Shown here piece by piece: positions 1 through 6,466 of a DNA stretch of 16,331 nucleotides (positions are counted from its first letter, which is position 1; the number at the start of each line of letters is the position of its first letter). Under the pieces are notes generated by a model. The model made no database searches. It saw only the letters and a list, made by a program, of their open reading frames with translations, and was not told where the DNA came from. Source of the stretch: CAKSST01 sp045535505 (GTDB lineage Bacteria; Bacillota; Clostridia; Oscillospirales; Acutalibacteraceae). The DNA lies in NCBI GenBank assembly GCA_045535505.1, contig JAZSLU010000034.1:1-16331 (forward strand), in the 5' to 3' direction. The translations under genes and the position numbers were made by a program.

Positions 1-99
1 AAGCGTACTATACGGAATACCGCTTTTTTCGGAAAACTTACGTACACTTTTGTATTGTTTTATTATTTCTGATTTGATAAGTTGTGTAATGCCATCCAA
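1..99 (-). CDS. Helix-turn-helix regulator, partial (N-terminus only)
   Basis: The first 33 codons of a minus-strand gene run off the left edge. The start is TTG at 99-97, preceded by AAAGGTAGGG at 7 nt spacing. The visible protein begins MDGITQLIKSEIIKQYKSV and continues with a segment of the type RKFSEKSGIPYSTL, which resembles the first two helices of XRE/Cro-type DNA-binding domains found in clostridial mobile elements. A strong promoter sits upstream. It is probably an element-borne transcriptional regulator; the rest of the gene is not visible, so the family call is tentative. Confidence 0.6.
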   Translation of the reverse strand, partial: MDGITQLIKSEIIKQYKSVRKFSEKSGIPYSTL

Positions 100-149
100 A
101 ACAAATCCCTACCTTTCTTCATTTTATGAAAATATCATGCGTAAAATAT

Positions 150-178
150 ATTATAGCACCATTAATCGATAATTGCAA
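150..178 (-). promoter_or_regulatory. Sigma-A type promoter for the left-edge regulator
   Basis: On the minus strand TTGCAA (178-173) is followed after exactly 17 nt by TATAAT (155-150), with TG one base before the -10 (extended -10, TGCTATAAT). It points at the TTG-started gene at 99, leaving a leader of about 40 nt. Confidence 0.7.
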
Positions 179-228
179 TATATATTAACGAAATTTGGTG
201 AATTTTCGACAGCAGTAAAAATAATGTC

Positions 229-270
229 ATTGAAAAAACAGCGCCCGAGAGAATATTAATCTCCGAGCGC
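229..270 (-). terminator. Rho-independent terminator after the SLOG gene
   Basis: On the minus strand a GC-rich hairpin of about 11 bp (arms GCGCTCGGAGA and TCTCTCGGGCGC, with one bulge and two G-U pairs) is followed by TGTTTTTTC. It lies 80 nt beyond the stop codon of the SLOG gene and separates it from the promoter of the left-edge regulator. Confidence 0.75.
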
Positions 271-349
271 CATTTAATTATGCAAAAATTAAAAAATTCA
301 TACCTGTAGCAGTCGAGCACTCTTTTGGTATAGTTGCAAATGTTATTTA

Positions 350-829
350 TTAAATATCTATTTTTTCTGCAAGATTAATAATGTTTTTCTCTTTTTCCAT
401 TGCATATTTTACTGTCTGCCAAGCGCCTCCGTGATTATTATCCACATAACAGATAACAAGATCCGATCTATCCACCATTTCACGATTGCGGATTTGTATA
501 GCTGACTTCGGGTGCGCCATAGATGCCGCACGAGAAATTTCTACGTCAGTATAATAATTGTGGAAGTATTCTTCGTTGTTCAAATACTCCGCGGTAGGAT
601 ACTGCAACATCAAGACAAGTGCACTGTTATCATCTCTTACGTTTTTTCGTACACGAAGTACCGTTGATGAAACACACTGGTCAAACTCTCCGTTTCGTCC
701 AACAACAAAATCCACATATTCTTTTTCGTTAATAAGTTTTCGTATCTGTTCCTCAAGTAACTCTTCCACCTTCAACGGATTATCTATATATCTGTGACCG
801 AAAAAAGCAACCGTATAAATATCTAACAC
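350..829 (-). CDS. SLOG-superfamily (DUF1273-like) protein
   Basis: This 159-residue protein has the layout of small SLOG/DUF1273 proteins with a Rossmann-like fold. An N-terminal strand ends in FFGHRYI, a middle motif reads VVGRNGEFD, and a C-terminal stretch reads DLVICYVDNNHGGAWQT followed by KNIINLAE. SLOG proteins are thought to bind nucleotide-derived ligands and are common in mobile elements and phages; the actual role here is unknown. I chose the GTG start at 829 because GAAAGG lies 10 nt upstream. The in-frame ATG at 865 overlaps the -10 box of the only good promoter and so would not be transcribed. The gene is divergent from the XRE regulator, which may control it, and is closed by a strong terminator. 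Confidence 0.75.
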   Translation of the reverse strand: MLDIYTVAFFGHRYIDNPLKVEELLEEQIRKLINEKEYVDFVVGRNGEFDQCVSSTVLRVRKNVRDDNSALVLMLQYPTAEYLNNEEYFHNYYTDVEISRAASMAHPKSAIQIRNREMVDRSDLVICYVDNNHGGAWQTVKYAMEKEKNIINLAEKIDI

Positions 830-863
830 ATTACTCTTACCTTTCAACCTAATTCTATAATAC

Positions 864-892
864 ATTCTAACATAATGGTAATCGCATTACAA
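864..892 (-). promoter_or_regulatory. Promoter of the SLOG gene
   Basis: On the minus strand TTGTAA (892-887) is separated by 17 nt from TAGAAT (869-864). Transcription would start near 857, upstream of the GTG start at 829 and downstream of the alternative ATG at 865, so this promoter decides the start codon. Confidence 0.6.
873..889. promoter_or_regulatory. Candidate operator for the XRE regulator
   Basis: The inverted repeat TAATG-N7-CATTA lies inside the spacer of the SLOG promoter, in the gap between the divergent SLOG and XRE genes. Its position suits a repressor site bound by the neighbouring XRE protein. Only one short copy is seen, so this is inference from position. Confidence 0.35.
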
Positions 893-953
893 GTCTTGGG
901 TATAAAACCATTAAGTTTAGCGGTAAAATATAGTTAAGAAAGGTGGTGAGGCT

Positions 954-1265
954 ATGGATACACATAAGAGACTTCGTCAATTATTGGATGAACGTGGATG
1001 GACAGAATATCGCTTATCAAAAGAATGCGGTCTATCCGAATCCACTCTTGCTAATATTTTCAGAAGAAATACTTTGCCTTCAATAAGCACATTAGAAGCT
1101 ATTTGTGCCGGTTTTGGCATTACAATATCCCAATTCTTTGCAGACGGAGATATGGTTGAGATGACACCTGAAATTAAAGAACTCTTTGACTCTTGGGTTA
1201 GCCTCACAGCTGAACAGAAAAAAGCAGTTATGCAGATGATCCGTACATTAAATTCAAATAAGTAG
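954..1265 (+). CDS. XRE-family helix-turn-helix regulator
   Basis: A 103-residue DNA-binding protein. Residues about 5-60 form a Cro/CI-type helix-turn-helix: RLRQLLDERGWTEYRLSKE, then the recognition region LSESTLANIFRRNTLPSIST, then LEAICAGFGITISQFF, the usual end of the domain. The C-terminal 35 residues contain LTAEQKKAVMQMIRTL, a short helical tail common in clostridial versions. The ATG is preceded by AAGGTGGTGAGG, a strong ribosome binding site. It probably represses the divergent SLOG gene or element functions through sites in the 90-nt gap. A perfect-stem terminator follows immediately, so it is a single-gene unit and not cotranscribed with the recombinase. Confidence 0.88.
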   Translation: MDTHKRLRQLLDERGWTEYRLSKECGLSESTLANIFRRNTLPSISTLEAICAGFGITISQFFADGDMVEMTPEIKELFDSWVSLTAEQKKAVMQMIRTLNSNK

Positions 1266-1270
1266 TATCT

Positions 1271-1302
1271 AAGCAGTCTCGCTTGTAGCGAGACTGCTTT
1301 TT
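1271..1302 (+). terminator. Rho-independent terminator after the XRE gene
   Basis: A perfect 13-bp stem (1271-1283 with 1287-1299, arms AAGCAGTCTCGCT / AGCGAGACTGCTT) closes a 3-nt loop and ends in a T run. It insulates the recombinase promoter from XRE transcription. Confidence 0.9.
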
Positions 1303-1321
1303 ATATACGAAAATATCCTTC

Positions 1322-1350
1322 TTTACAAATTCGTTACTTTATGATATACT
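1322..1350 (+). promoter_or_regulatory. Promoter of the recombinase gene
   Basis: TTTACA (1322-1327), a 17-nt spacer, then TATACT (1345-1350) with TG one base upstream of the -10. This reads as a vegetative sigma-A promoter with an extended -10, about 40 nt before the recombinase start. No clear sigma-E type promoter was found, although CATATATA at 1353-1360 has weak similarity to a sigma-E -10. Confidence 0.6.
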
Positions 1351-1390
1351 AACATATATAACATAACACAAAAGCCTAAGGGGGATGTTT

Positions 1391-3220
1391 ATGAAAAATA
1401 CGTCTAATGTAATTGCGATTTATTCCCGAAAATCTAAATTCACAGGCAAGGGCGAAAGTATAGGTAATCAGGTAGATCTTTGCCGTGAATACATACGAAC
1501 CCATTACGGTGATGAAGCCGCAGAAAAAGCAATAGTATTTGAGGACGAAGGTTTTTCGGGAGGAAACGTCAACCGCCCCGCCTTCAAAGAAATGATGGCT
1601 CATGTTGAGCGTGGAGAGTTTAAGGCACTTGTAGTTTACCGTCTTGACCGTGTTAGCCGTAATGTTAGTGACTTCTCATCACTTATTGAAGATCTTAACC
1701 GTCGAGACATAGTTTTTGTGTCTATCCGTGTGCAGTTTGATACAGCAACCCCTATGGGCAGAGCAATGATGTATATTGCCTCTGTATTTGCACAGCTTGA
1801 ACGTGAGACCATTGCCGAGCGTATCAGAGATAATATGCACGAATTAGCAAAGACAGGCCGATGGCTTGGTGGCAATACACCTACAGGATATTGCAGTGAA
1901 AGTGTTAAGAGTGTTACGGTTGATGGCAAAACCAAAAAGGCTTGTAAGCTAAAACTTATTCCTGAAGAAGCCGAAACCGTTAAGCTTATATTTGATTTAT
2001 TTATAAAAACGGGTTCTTTAACACTTACCGAGGCAGAATTAATACAGCGTAGAGTAATGACGAAAAATGGCAATCACTTCACACGCTTTTCAATTAAATC
2101 CATACTGCAAAATCCTGTATATATGATTGCGGACGAAGAAGCATACGAATTCTTCAAACTAAAGGATGCAGATCTATTTTCGTCCGAAGAAGAATTTGAC
2201 GGTATTCACGGAATTTTAGCCTACAACCGTACCGACCAAGAAAAAGGCAAAGCTACCGTTTATAACCCTGTCAGTGATTGGATTGTTTCGGTTGGTAAGC
2301 ATCAAGGTATTATCCCAGGCAAGATTTGGGTGGGTGTTCAGGATAACCTTGAACGAAACAAGTCAAAATCTTTCCGCAGACCGAGAAGAAACGAAGCCTT
2401 ACTTACAGGACTTTTGTTCTGCTCTTGCGGAAACCGTATGTACCCCAAGCTCTCAAAACGGAAAACTGCTGACGGCGATATCATTTACACCTATGTCTGC
2501 AAGATGAAAGAGCGTAGCAAAAAAGACCTTTGCAATAAGCGTAACGCAAACGGTAACACATTAGACCTTGCGGTTATTGAGAAAATCAAGCAACTCGTAG
2601 ACGAAAAAAGTGATTTTGTAAATCAGCTTGAAAAAAGCAAGATTTTCTACACCGGCAATCGTGAGCAATATGAGCAGAAGTTAAGTACGATGAAAAAAGA
2701 AAAAGCCGACCTTGAGAAAAAGGTCAGCTCACTCATAGATACCCTTGCCGAGTTGGATGATAATTCTGCCAAAAAATCAATAGTATCTCGTATTAACGAA
2801 ATGAATACGGGGATAGATAAAATTTCACAGGGCATTGACGAAATGATAAGCCTTACCGCCGAACACGCTTTCAGCGACATTGAGTTTGACGTGCTTCGTC
2901 AAATGCTTTCAGTATTCAAGAACACTATTGATGATATGTCCTACGAACAAAAAAGAGCCGCCATTCAGAGCATTGTCCGCCGTGTAATATGGGACGGTGA
3001 AAATGCACATGTTATTTTATTCGGCTCATCGGACGGTGATATCGAACTACCTGATATCACACCTTACATAAAACACATTGAAATAGATGCAGATGAAGAC
3101 GAAGAACTCATTGAGTTTTCGGACGTAGATTACGACGAAGATTCTACTGAGGATTTTAGTTCACAGACTAAAACCGATTTGTGTGAGGATAGCAAACGAA
3201 ATTTTAATGTATTTTCGTAA
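1391..3220 (+). CDS. Large serine recombinase (skin/SpoIVCA-type)
   Basis: A 609-residue site-specific recombinase that would integrate and excise the element. Residues 1-150 are the resolvase catalytic domain, with the nucleophile Ser12 in AIYSRKS, arginines in YRLDRVSRN (about 83-91) and ERETIAERIRDNM at the start of the long helix. A recombinase domain follows, then a zinc ribbon with Cys344, Cys346, Cys370 and Cys381, then a coiled coil (about 395-500) and a very acidic tail. I chose the ATG at 1391 because AAGGGGG ends 6 nt upstream; the in-frame ATG at 1385 abuts that site. The last nine codons overlap the sigK 3' half in another frame. In B. subtilis the counterpart, SpoIVCA, joins the two sigK halves in the mother cell; the same role here is inferred from position. 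Confidence 0.92.
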   Translation: MKNTSNVIAIYSRKSKFTGKGESIGNQVDLCREYIRTHYGDEAAEKAIVFEDEGFSGGNVNRPAFKEMMAHVERGEFKALVVYRLDRVSRNVSDFSSLIEDLNRRDIVFVSIRVQFDTATPMGRAMMYIASVFAQLERETIAERIRDNMHELAKTGRWLGGNTPTGYCSESVKSVTVDGKTKKACKLKLIPEEAETVKLIFDLFIKTGSLTLTEAELIQRRVMTKNGNHFTRFSIKSILQNPVYMIADEEAYEFFKLKDADLFSSEEEFDGIHGILAYNRTDQEKGKATVYNPVSDWIVSVGKHQGIIPGKIWVGVQDNLERNKSKSFRRPRRNEALLTGLLFCSCGNRMYPKLSKRKTADGDIIYTYVCKMKERSKKDLCNKRNANGNTLDLAVIEKIKQLVDEKSDFVNQLEKSKIFYTGNREQYEQKLSTMKKEKADLEKKVSSLIDTLAELDDNSAKKSIVSRINEMNTGIDKISQGIDEMISLTAEHAFSDIEFDVLRQMLSVFKNTIDDMSYEQKRAAIQSIVRRVIWDGENAHVILFGSSDGDIELPDITPYIKHIEIDADEDEELIEFSDVDYDEDSTEDFSSQTKTDLCEDSKRNFNVFS

Positions 3221-3551
3221 TCTGAAAAAGAGTGCGCAAGACGTGTTTATCGGTGACCCTATCGATACCGACGGTGACGGCAACGCTTTGACCCTGGCTG
3301 ACATTATTTCGTATGATGAGGATATCCCCGGTAACCTTGATACAAAATTTAAACTGCAAAAACTTGAAAAAATTATAAAACGGGTGTTGACGCCAAGAGA
3401 ATATCTTATAATTTGTATGCGCTTTGGACTGCAAGGACATTGTGAGCAAACACAAATGGAGGTTGCAAAAAAACTTAACATTTCACGCTCATACGTCAGC
3501 CGCATTGAAAAAAAGGCTTTGGGTAAATTGCGAGAACAGTTAGAAAAATAA
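3183..3551 (+). CDS. sigK: sigK 3' half (SpoIIIC-like), split by the element
   Basis: This is the C-terminal half of the late mother-cell sporulation sigma factor SigK. Similarity to SigK starts abruptly at NEILMYFRNLKKSAQDV, continues through DPIDTDGDGN, and ends with the region 4 helix-turn-helix RFGL, then ISRSYVSRIEKKALGKLR. Regions 1-2, which bind core RNA polymerase and the -10 element, are absent, so this half cannot work alone. The frame opens at a GTG (3183) with no ribosome binding site, so it is probably translated only after excision joins it to a 5' half beyond the left edge. The native junction in B. subtilis falls in the same E-N-E-I-L-M stretch. A terminator follows directly. 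The pro-peptide belongs to the missing half. Confidence 0.88.
   Translation: MRIANEILMYFRNLKKSAQDVFIGDPIDTDGDGNALTLADIISYDEDIPGNLDTKFKLQKLEKIIKRVLTPREYLIICMRFGLQGHCEQTQMEVAKKLNISRSYVSRIEKKALGKLREQLEK
3195..3199 (+). other. Putative attachment-site core in sigK
   Basis: AACGA encodes the Asn-Glu pair where SigK similarity begins. From memory, the B. subtilis skin recombination core is AATGA at the equivalent codons. The preceding bases (AGGATAGCA) differ from the expected Cys-Ile-Glu codons and are probably the element's end. The exact crossover needs the left junction to define it. Confidence 0.5.
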
Positions 3552-3577
3552 AAAAAGCAGGTTTTTACCTGCTTTTT
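3552..3577. terminator. Bidirectional terminator between sigK and the ABC operon
   Basis: The stem GCAGGT/ACCTGC around a TTTT loop is flanked by A5 on the left and T5 on the right, giving an 11-bp stem with a U tract on either strand. It directly follows the sigK stop on the plus strand and the ATPase stop on the minus strand, so it can serve both convergent transcripts. Confidence 0.85.
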
Positions 3578-3578
3578 G

Positions 3579-4340
3579 TTATTTATTTATTTCTATGTCT
3601 TTATTAAGAAAACTGCGGGTTTTGGGCGATTGCGGGTTTTTAAACACCTGCTCGGGTGTGCCGTACTCTTCAATAACACCGTCCGCCATAAACATAACCT
3701 TATCCGACACGCTGTAAGCAAACTCCATCTCGTGTGTTACAACAATCATTGTGCGGTCCTCACCTTTGAGGTCTTTAATAACCTTTAAAACCTCGCCTGT
3801 CAATTCCGGGTCGAGAGCGCTTGTAGGCTCGTCAAAGCACAAAATATGCGGTTTCATTGCAAGGGCTCGTGCAATAGCAACACGCTGTTGCTGACCGCCG
3901 GAAAGTTCACAAGGATAGTTGTTTGTTTTCTCACTAAGGCCAACACGCTCAATAAGAGCCTTTGCCTCACTCTCAATTTCTTCGGGAGTGCCTCGCTTTA
4001 AAAGCGTTGGTGCAAGGGTGATGTTTTTAAGCACGTTGTATTGGGGGAACAGGTTAAACGACTGAAAAACAAGACCGAAATGCAATCGGTTATCTCTGAT
4101 TTCGTTATCCGAAAGCGTTTTATGCAAACTGCCGTCAAAAATTTGTTTGCCGTCAACCGCAATTGTACCCTCGTCTGCCGTTTCTAAAAAGTTAAGGCAG
4201 CGAAGCAGGGTTGTTTTACCACTACCCGACGAGCCGATAATGGATAAAACCTCGCCTTTTTCAAGAGAAAAGCCAATGCCTTTTAACACTTCGGTTTTGC
4301 CAAAGCTTTTTTTAATGTTTGAAACTTCTAATATAGGCAT
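3579..4340 (-). CDS. Polar amino-acid ABC transporter, ATP-binding protein
   Basis: This 253-residue ATPase powers amino-acid uptake as a dimer on the cytoplasmic face of the permease. It contains Walker A GSSGSGKTT (36-44), the Q-loop VFQSFNLFPQ, the signature LSGGQ (146-150), Walker B ILCFDE (166-171) and the switch His203 in VTHE. Length and motifs match the GlnQ/HisP/ArtP group. AAGGAGG sits just upstream of the ATG. It is the last gene of a binding protein-permease-ATPase operon, 12 nt after the permease. The substrate (Gln, Glu, Arg, His or Cys type) cannot be told from sequence alone, so I do not assign a specific symbol. Confidence 0.93.
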   Translation of the reverse strand: MPILEVSNIKKSFGKTEVLKGIGFSLEKGEVLSIIGSSGSGKTTLLRCLNFLETADEGTIAVDGKQIFDGSLHKTLSDNEIRDNRLHFGLVFQSFNLFPQYNVLKNITLAPTLLKRGTPEEIESEAKALIERVGLSEKTNNYPCELSGGQQQRVAIARALAMKPHILCFDEPTSALDPELTGEVLKVIKDLKGEDRTMIVVTHEMEFAYSVSDKVMFMADGVIEEYGTPEQVFKNPQSPKTRSFLNKDIEINK

Positions 4341-4352
4341 ACCTTTTCCTCC

Positions 4353-4997
4353 TTACGCTTTAAAATAGCTCAATTTCTTTTCAACCCAGCCGAAAAGAAG
4401 TGTGAGACCGCCGCAGAAAATGAGGAAATATGCGCCTGTATAGAACAAAGGCCATATTATGCCCTTGCCAGCAAAACGCTCTGCCGCAAGTAAAATTTCG
4501 CCAACAGCAATAACACGTGCAAGTGACGTATCCTTAACCAAAGTGATTATTTCATTGCTCATGGGTGGAACAATGCGTTTTACAACCTGCAACAGTATAA
4601 TTTTAAAGAAAATTTGCGTTTTGGTTAGTCCCAAAACTTGTCCCGCTTCATACTGTCCTTTTGATATACTCTCTATTCCGCCACGGAAAATTTCTGAAAA
4701 ATAGCAGGCATAGTTTATAACAAAAGCAATAAGTGCAGCCATCATTCTATCACGCATTGGTACGCCGAACACTAAACCAGGCACATAAAAGACAACAAAA
4801 AGCTGAAGCATAAGAGGCGTTCCTCTTATACACCACACAAACACTTTTACTATGTAACTCAACGGCTTAAATTTTGACATTGAGCCAAAGCTTATAATAA
4901 GTCCCAACGGTATAGAAAAAAGCAGGGTTTCGAGAAACAGCCTGCAGTTTTCTAAGAATCCCGTAGCAAGACTTAAAGTAACCTGCCAGAAATCCAT
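4353..4997 (-). CDS. Polar amino-acid ABC transporter, permease
   Basis: This 214-residue inner-membrane permease belongs to the HisM/GlnP class. It has several hydrophobic segments, the conserved RGTPLMLQLF after the first transmembrane region (58-67), and the cytoplasmic EAA loop around residues 115-140 (EAGQVLGLTKTQIFFKIILLQ begins it), which contacts the ATPase. The length is normal for a one-domain permease that works as a homodimer, in keeping with a single permease gene in the operon. It starts 19 nt after the binding-protein stop and ends 12 nt before the ATPase, so the three genes are almost certainly cotranscribed. Confidence 0.92.
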   Translation of the reverse strand: MDFWQVTLSLATGFLENCRLFLETLLFSIPLGLIISFGSMSKFKPLSYIVKVFVWCIRGTPLMLQLFVVFYVPGLVFGVPMRDRMMAALIAFVINYACYFSEIFRGGIESISKGQYEAGQVLGLTKTQIFFKIILLQVVKRIVPPMSNEIITLVKDTSLARVIAVGEILLAAERFAGKGIIWPLFYTGAYFLIFCGGLTLLFGWVEKKLSYFKA

Positions 4998-5016
4998 TAT
5001 ATTAAACTCCGATTAA

Positions 5017-5808
5017 TTATTTCGCTTTTACAACCTTAACCTGTTTGTTAGCCATGTAGGGAATTGAGCAGCTCATATTTTCTTCGCGCTCCTCAGTCAA
5101 GGTCATACCGTTCCAGATGCAGTCAATATTCTTTGCTGCAAGTTCGGTTTCTTTAGCAGCCCAGCTGATTTCCTGGAACTTTGCATTAACGCCAAGTTTC
5201 TCGCAAACTGCTTTAGCAAACTCGGTTTCAAAACCAACGAGTTCGTTATTATCATCAAGATAGTTCATAGGTGCGAAATATGTAATACCGATAATGAGTT
5301 CGCCCTTGTCCATAACGTACTGATAGTCAGAATCTTTTTCTGCTTTTTTGAATGCTTCTGTTTCTTCTGTTGCAAGAAGAATGTCCTCAAGTTTGTAGTT
5401 TTTTGCAATTTCAGCAAGTTTGCCTGAAGCTTTAAGCTCACGAATAATCTCGTTAATCTTTGCGGTAAGGTCTGAACCTTTACGGAAAGCAATGCCATAT
5501 TCTTCATCAGCGTAGCCGTCACCCTCAACTACCAAATCTGTATAGTCAGTGCCTTCGCCGATTGAGCCGATTGACATAACATAATCAACAACTGCTGCAT
5601 CTGCTGTACCTGCACTAACTTCCATCAATGCTTTTGCCTGAGTATCAACAGCGGTGTACTCATAATCTGCAAAATCTTCTTCTGTTGTAGCAACGCTCTC
5701 ACCTGCAGACTCTTTTTCTGCAACGAGGATAGGCTTTGTCTGTTTGCCGCAAGCAGCAAAGCTGAAAACCATAACCAATACTAAAAGTAACGCAAGAATC
5801 TTTTTCAT
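5017..5808 (-). CDS. Amino-acid-binding lipoprotein, apparently circularly permuted
   Basis: A 263-residue extracellular solute-binding protein (SBP_bac_3 family) feeding the adjacent permease. Residues 1-20 are a lipoprotein signal peptide with lipobox FAAC, lipid anchor Cys20. I chose the ATG at 5808 because AAAGGAG precedes it and the signal peptide follows. The mature order is odd. Residues 26-147 match the second lobe and C-terminal helix of ordinary family members (KPILVAEKESAGE, then AAVVDYVMSIGS, EEYGIAFRKGSD and LAEIAKNYKL). Residues 165-263 match the normal N-terminal lobe (GELIIGITYFAPMNYLDD, VGFETEFAKAV, NIDCIWNGMTLTEER) and end at the first hinge strand KQVKVVKAK. Residues 148-164 form a charged linker joining the old C- and N-termini. 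The fold could survive, since both natural termini lie on lobe 1. Function is inferred from the operon and family. Confidence 0.88.
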   Translation of the reverse strand: MKKILALLLVLVMVFSFAACGKQTKPILVAEKESAGESVATTEEDFADYEYTAVDTQAKALMEVSAGTADAAVVDYVMSIGSIGEGTDYTDLVVEGDGYADEEYGIAFRKGSDLTAKINEIIRELKASGKLAEIAKNYKLEDILLATEETEAFKKAEKDSDYQYVMDKGELIIGITYFAPMNYLDDNNELVGFETEFAKAVCEKLGVNAKFQEISWAAKETELAAKNIDCIWNGMTLTEEREENMSCSIPYMANKQVKVVKAK

Positions 5809-5838
5809 TTTTAATTTCTCCTTTGTTTTATTGTAATC

Positions 5839-5854
5839 CGTGCCAAAAAGCACG
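5839..5854 (-). other. Small hairpin in the ABC operon leader
   Basis: CGTGC-N6-GCACG forms a 5-bp hairpin between the promoter and the binding-protein ribosome binding site. There is no T run, so it is not a terminator. It could be an operator half-site pair or an mRNA-stabilising hairpin. Confidence 0.3.
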
Positions 5855-5869
5855 ACAAACAACACATTA

Positions 5870-5898
5870 ATAATATAAAAACTGTCGTAAAATGTCAA
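5870..5898 (-). promoter_or_regulatory. Promoter of the amino-acid ABC operon
   Basis: On the minus strand a perfect -35 TTGACA (5898-5893) is followed after 17 nt by TATTAT (5875-5870). It lies just past the stop codon of the upstream gene, giving a leader of about 55 nt before the binding-protein start. The near-consensus sequence predicts high expression. Confidence 0.8.
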
Positions 5899-5905
5899 GC
5901 ATTAA

Positions 5906-6460
5906 TCAAGCAAGTTCAAGCTCTTTACACTTTTGCTCAATAAGCGAAGAAAACCAGCAATAAAGCGCCTCACCAAGTTCTTGATAAATGGGGTCGCCAT
6001 CATGAGAGCAAAGCATTGCAAAGGTTTGTCCCATACGGCGCTCAACCTCGTTATAATGACGGTAAGCAAGATAGTAAAAAGAAAATGCTCCCGTATCGGT
6101 TGAATTTAAATATAAAGTGTGGGAAATTTTGTTAAGCTCGTCCAAAAAACTTTTTTGTGCATAACCCGCCACAGCCTGTGAGCAATATCGCTCAAAGCTT
6201 ACTGTTACGGTAAAAGAAAGCAACAGTTGACGCTGCAAAAGCAGTTCTGCATCGGCATTTTGTCCGGTTGCATCAAGAAACTGCTCGCCTGCATTGCAAT
6301 ATTCTTGCGCCACGGTTTTACCGAGCGCTATTGCTTTTTGCTGTAATTCTTGCGGTATGGGTTCTTGTGCATTGTTGCTTTTTTGCAAATTTTCTTTAAC
6401 CGTTTGTGACGGATGTTCGCCAACAATCTTTATGTCTCGGTCAAAAAATTGCGAGTTCAA
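5906..6460 (-). CDS. Unknown 184-residue soluble protein
   Basis: I do not recognise a named family. The first 40 residues are polar and probably disordered (HPSQTVKENLQKSNNAQEP). The rest is predicted mostly helical, with motifs such as LLLQRQLLLSFTVTVSFERYC, FYYLAYRHYNEVERRMGQTF and EALYCWFSSLIEQKCKELEL, and no signal peptide or clear membrane span. The start is TTG at 6460, placed 9 nt after AAAGGG, only 6 nt after the stop of the TSCPD gene, so the two are translationally close. It is the last gene of the dnaG-rpoD cluster; the next gene downstream has its own strong promoter. No function can be assigned. Confidence 0.78.
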   Translation of the reverse strand: MNSQFFDRDIKIVGEHPSQTVKENLQKSNNAQEPIPQELQQKAIALGKTVAQEYCNAGEQFLDATGQNADAELLLQRQLLLSFTVTVSFERYCSQAVAGYAQKSFLDELNKISHTLYLNSTDTGAFSFYYLAYRHYNEVERRMGQTFAMLCSHDGDPIYQELGEALYCWFSSLIEQKCKELELA

Positions 6461-6466
6461 AATTTT

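Larger units (their letters stand above)
1..3199. mobile_element. Right end of a skin-like element inserted in sigK
   Basis: Everything left of about 3199 appears to be element DNA. A large serine recombinase gene ends inside the first codons of a sigK 3' half that lacks its 5' half, which is the hallmark of an element that splits sigK, such as B. subtilis skin. Visible cargo is a partial helix-turn-helix gene, a SLOG-type protein, an XRE regulator and the recombinase. The left end, and the expected sigK 5' half, lie outside the window, so the element's size is unknown. Whether it is a developmentally excised element or an ordinary mobile element using sigK as its target cannot be decided from this end alone. 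Confidence 0.8.

Noticed and set aside
1..27. AAGCG...CGCTTTTTT at the left edge as a terminator
   Set aside because: Only 5 bp pair and the stretch is coding sequence of the helix-turn-helix gene on the minus strand.
863..865. Upstream ATG as start of the SLOG gene
   Set aside because: It has no ribosome binding site and overlaps the -10 box of the only good promoter, so it would lie outside the transcript; GTG at 829 fits better.
1385..1387. ATG at 1385 as recombinase start
   Set aside because: It directly abuts the AAGGGGG ribosome binding site with no spacing; ATG at 1391 has proper spacing.
5017..5808. Frameshift or assembly error as cause of the odd binding-protein order
   Set aside because: The frame is continuous, both halves are intact, the signal peptide is in place and the linker is in frame; a simple sequencing error cannot swap two halves.
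5809..5898. 30-residue upstream extension of the binding protein
   Set aside because: It spans the promoter and leader and would bury the signal peptide; the start at 5808 has AAAGGAG and a canonical lipoprotein signal.
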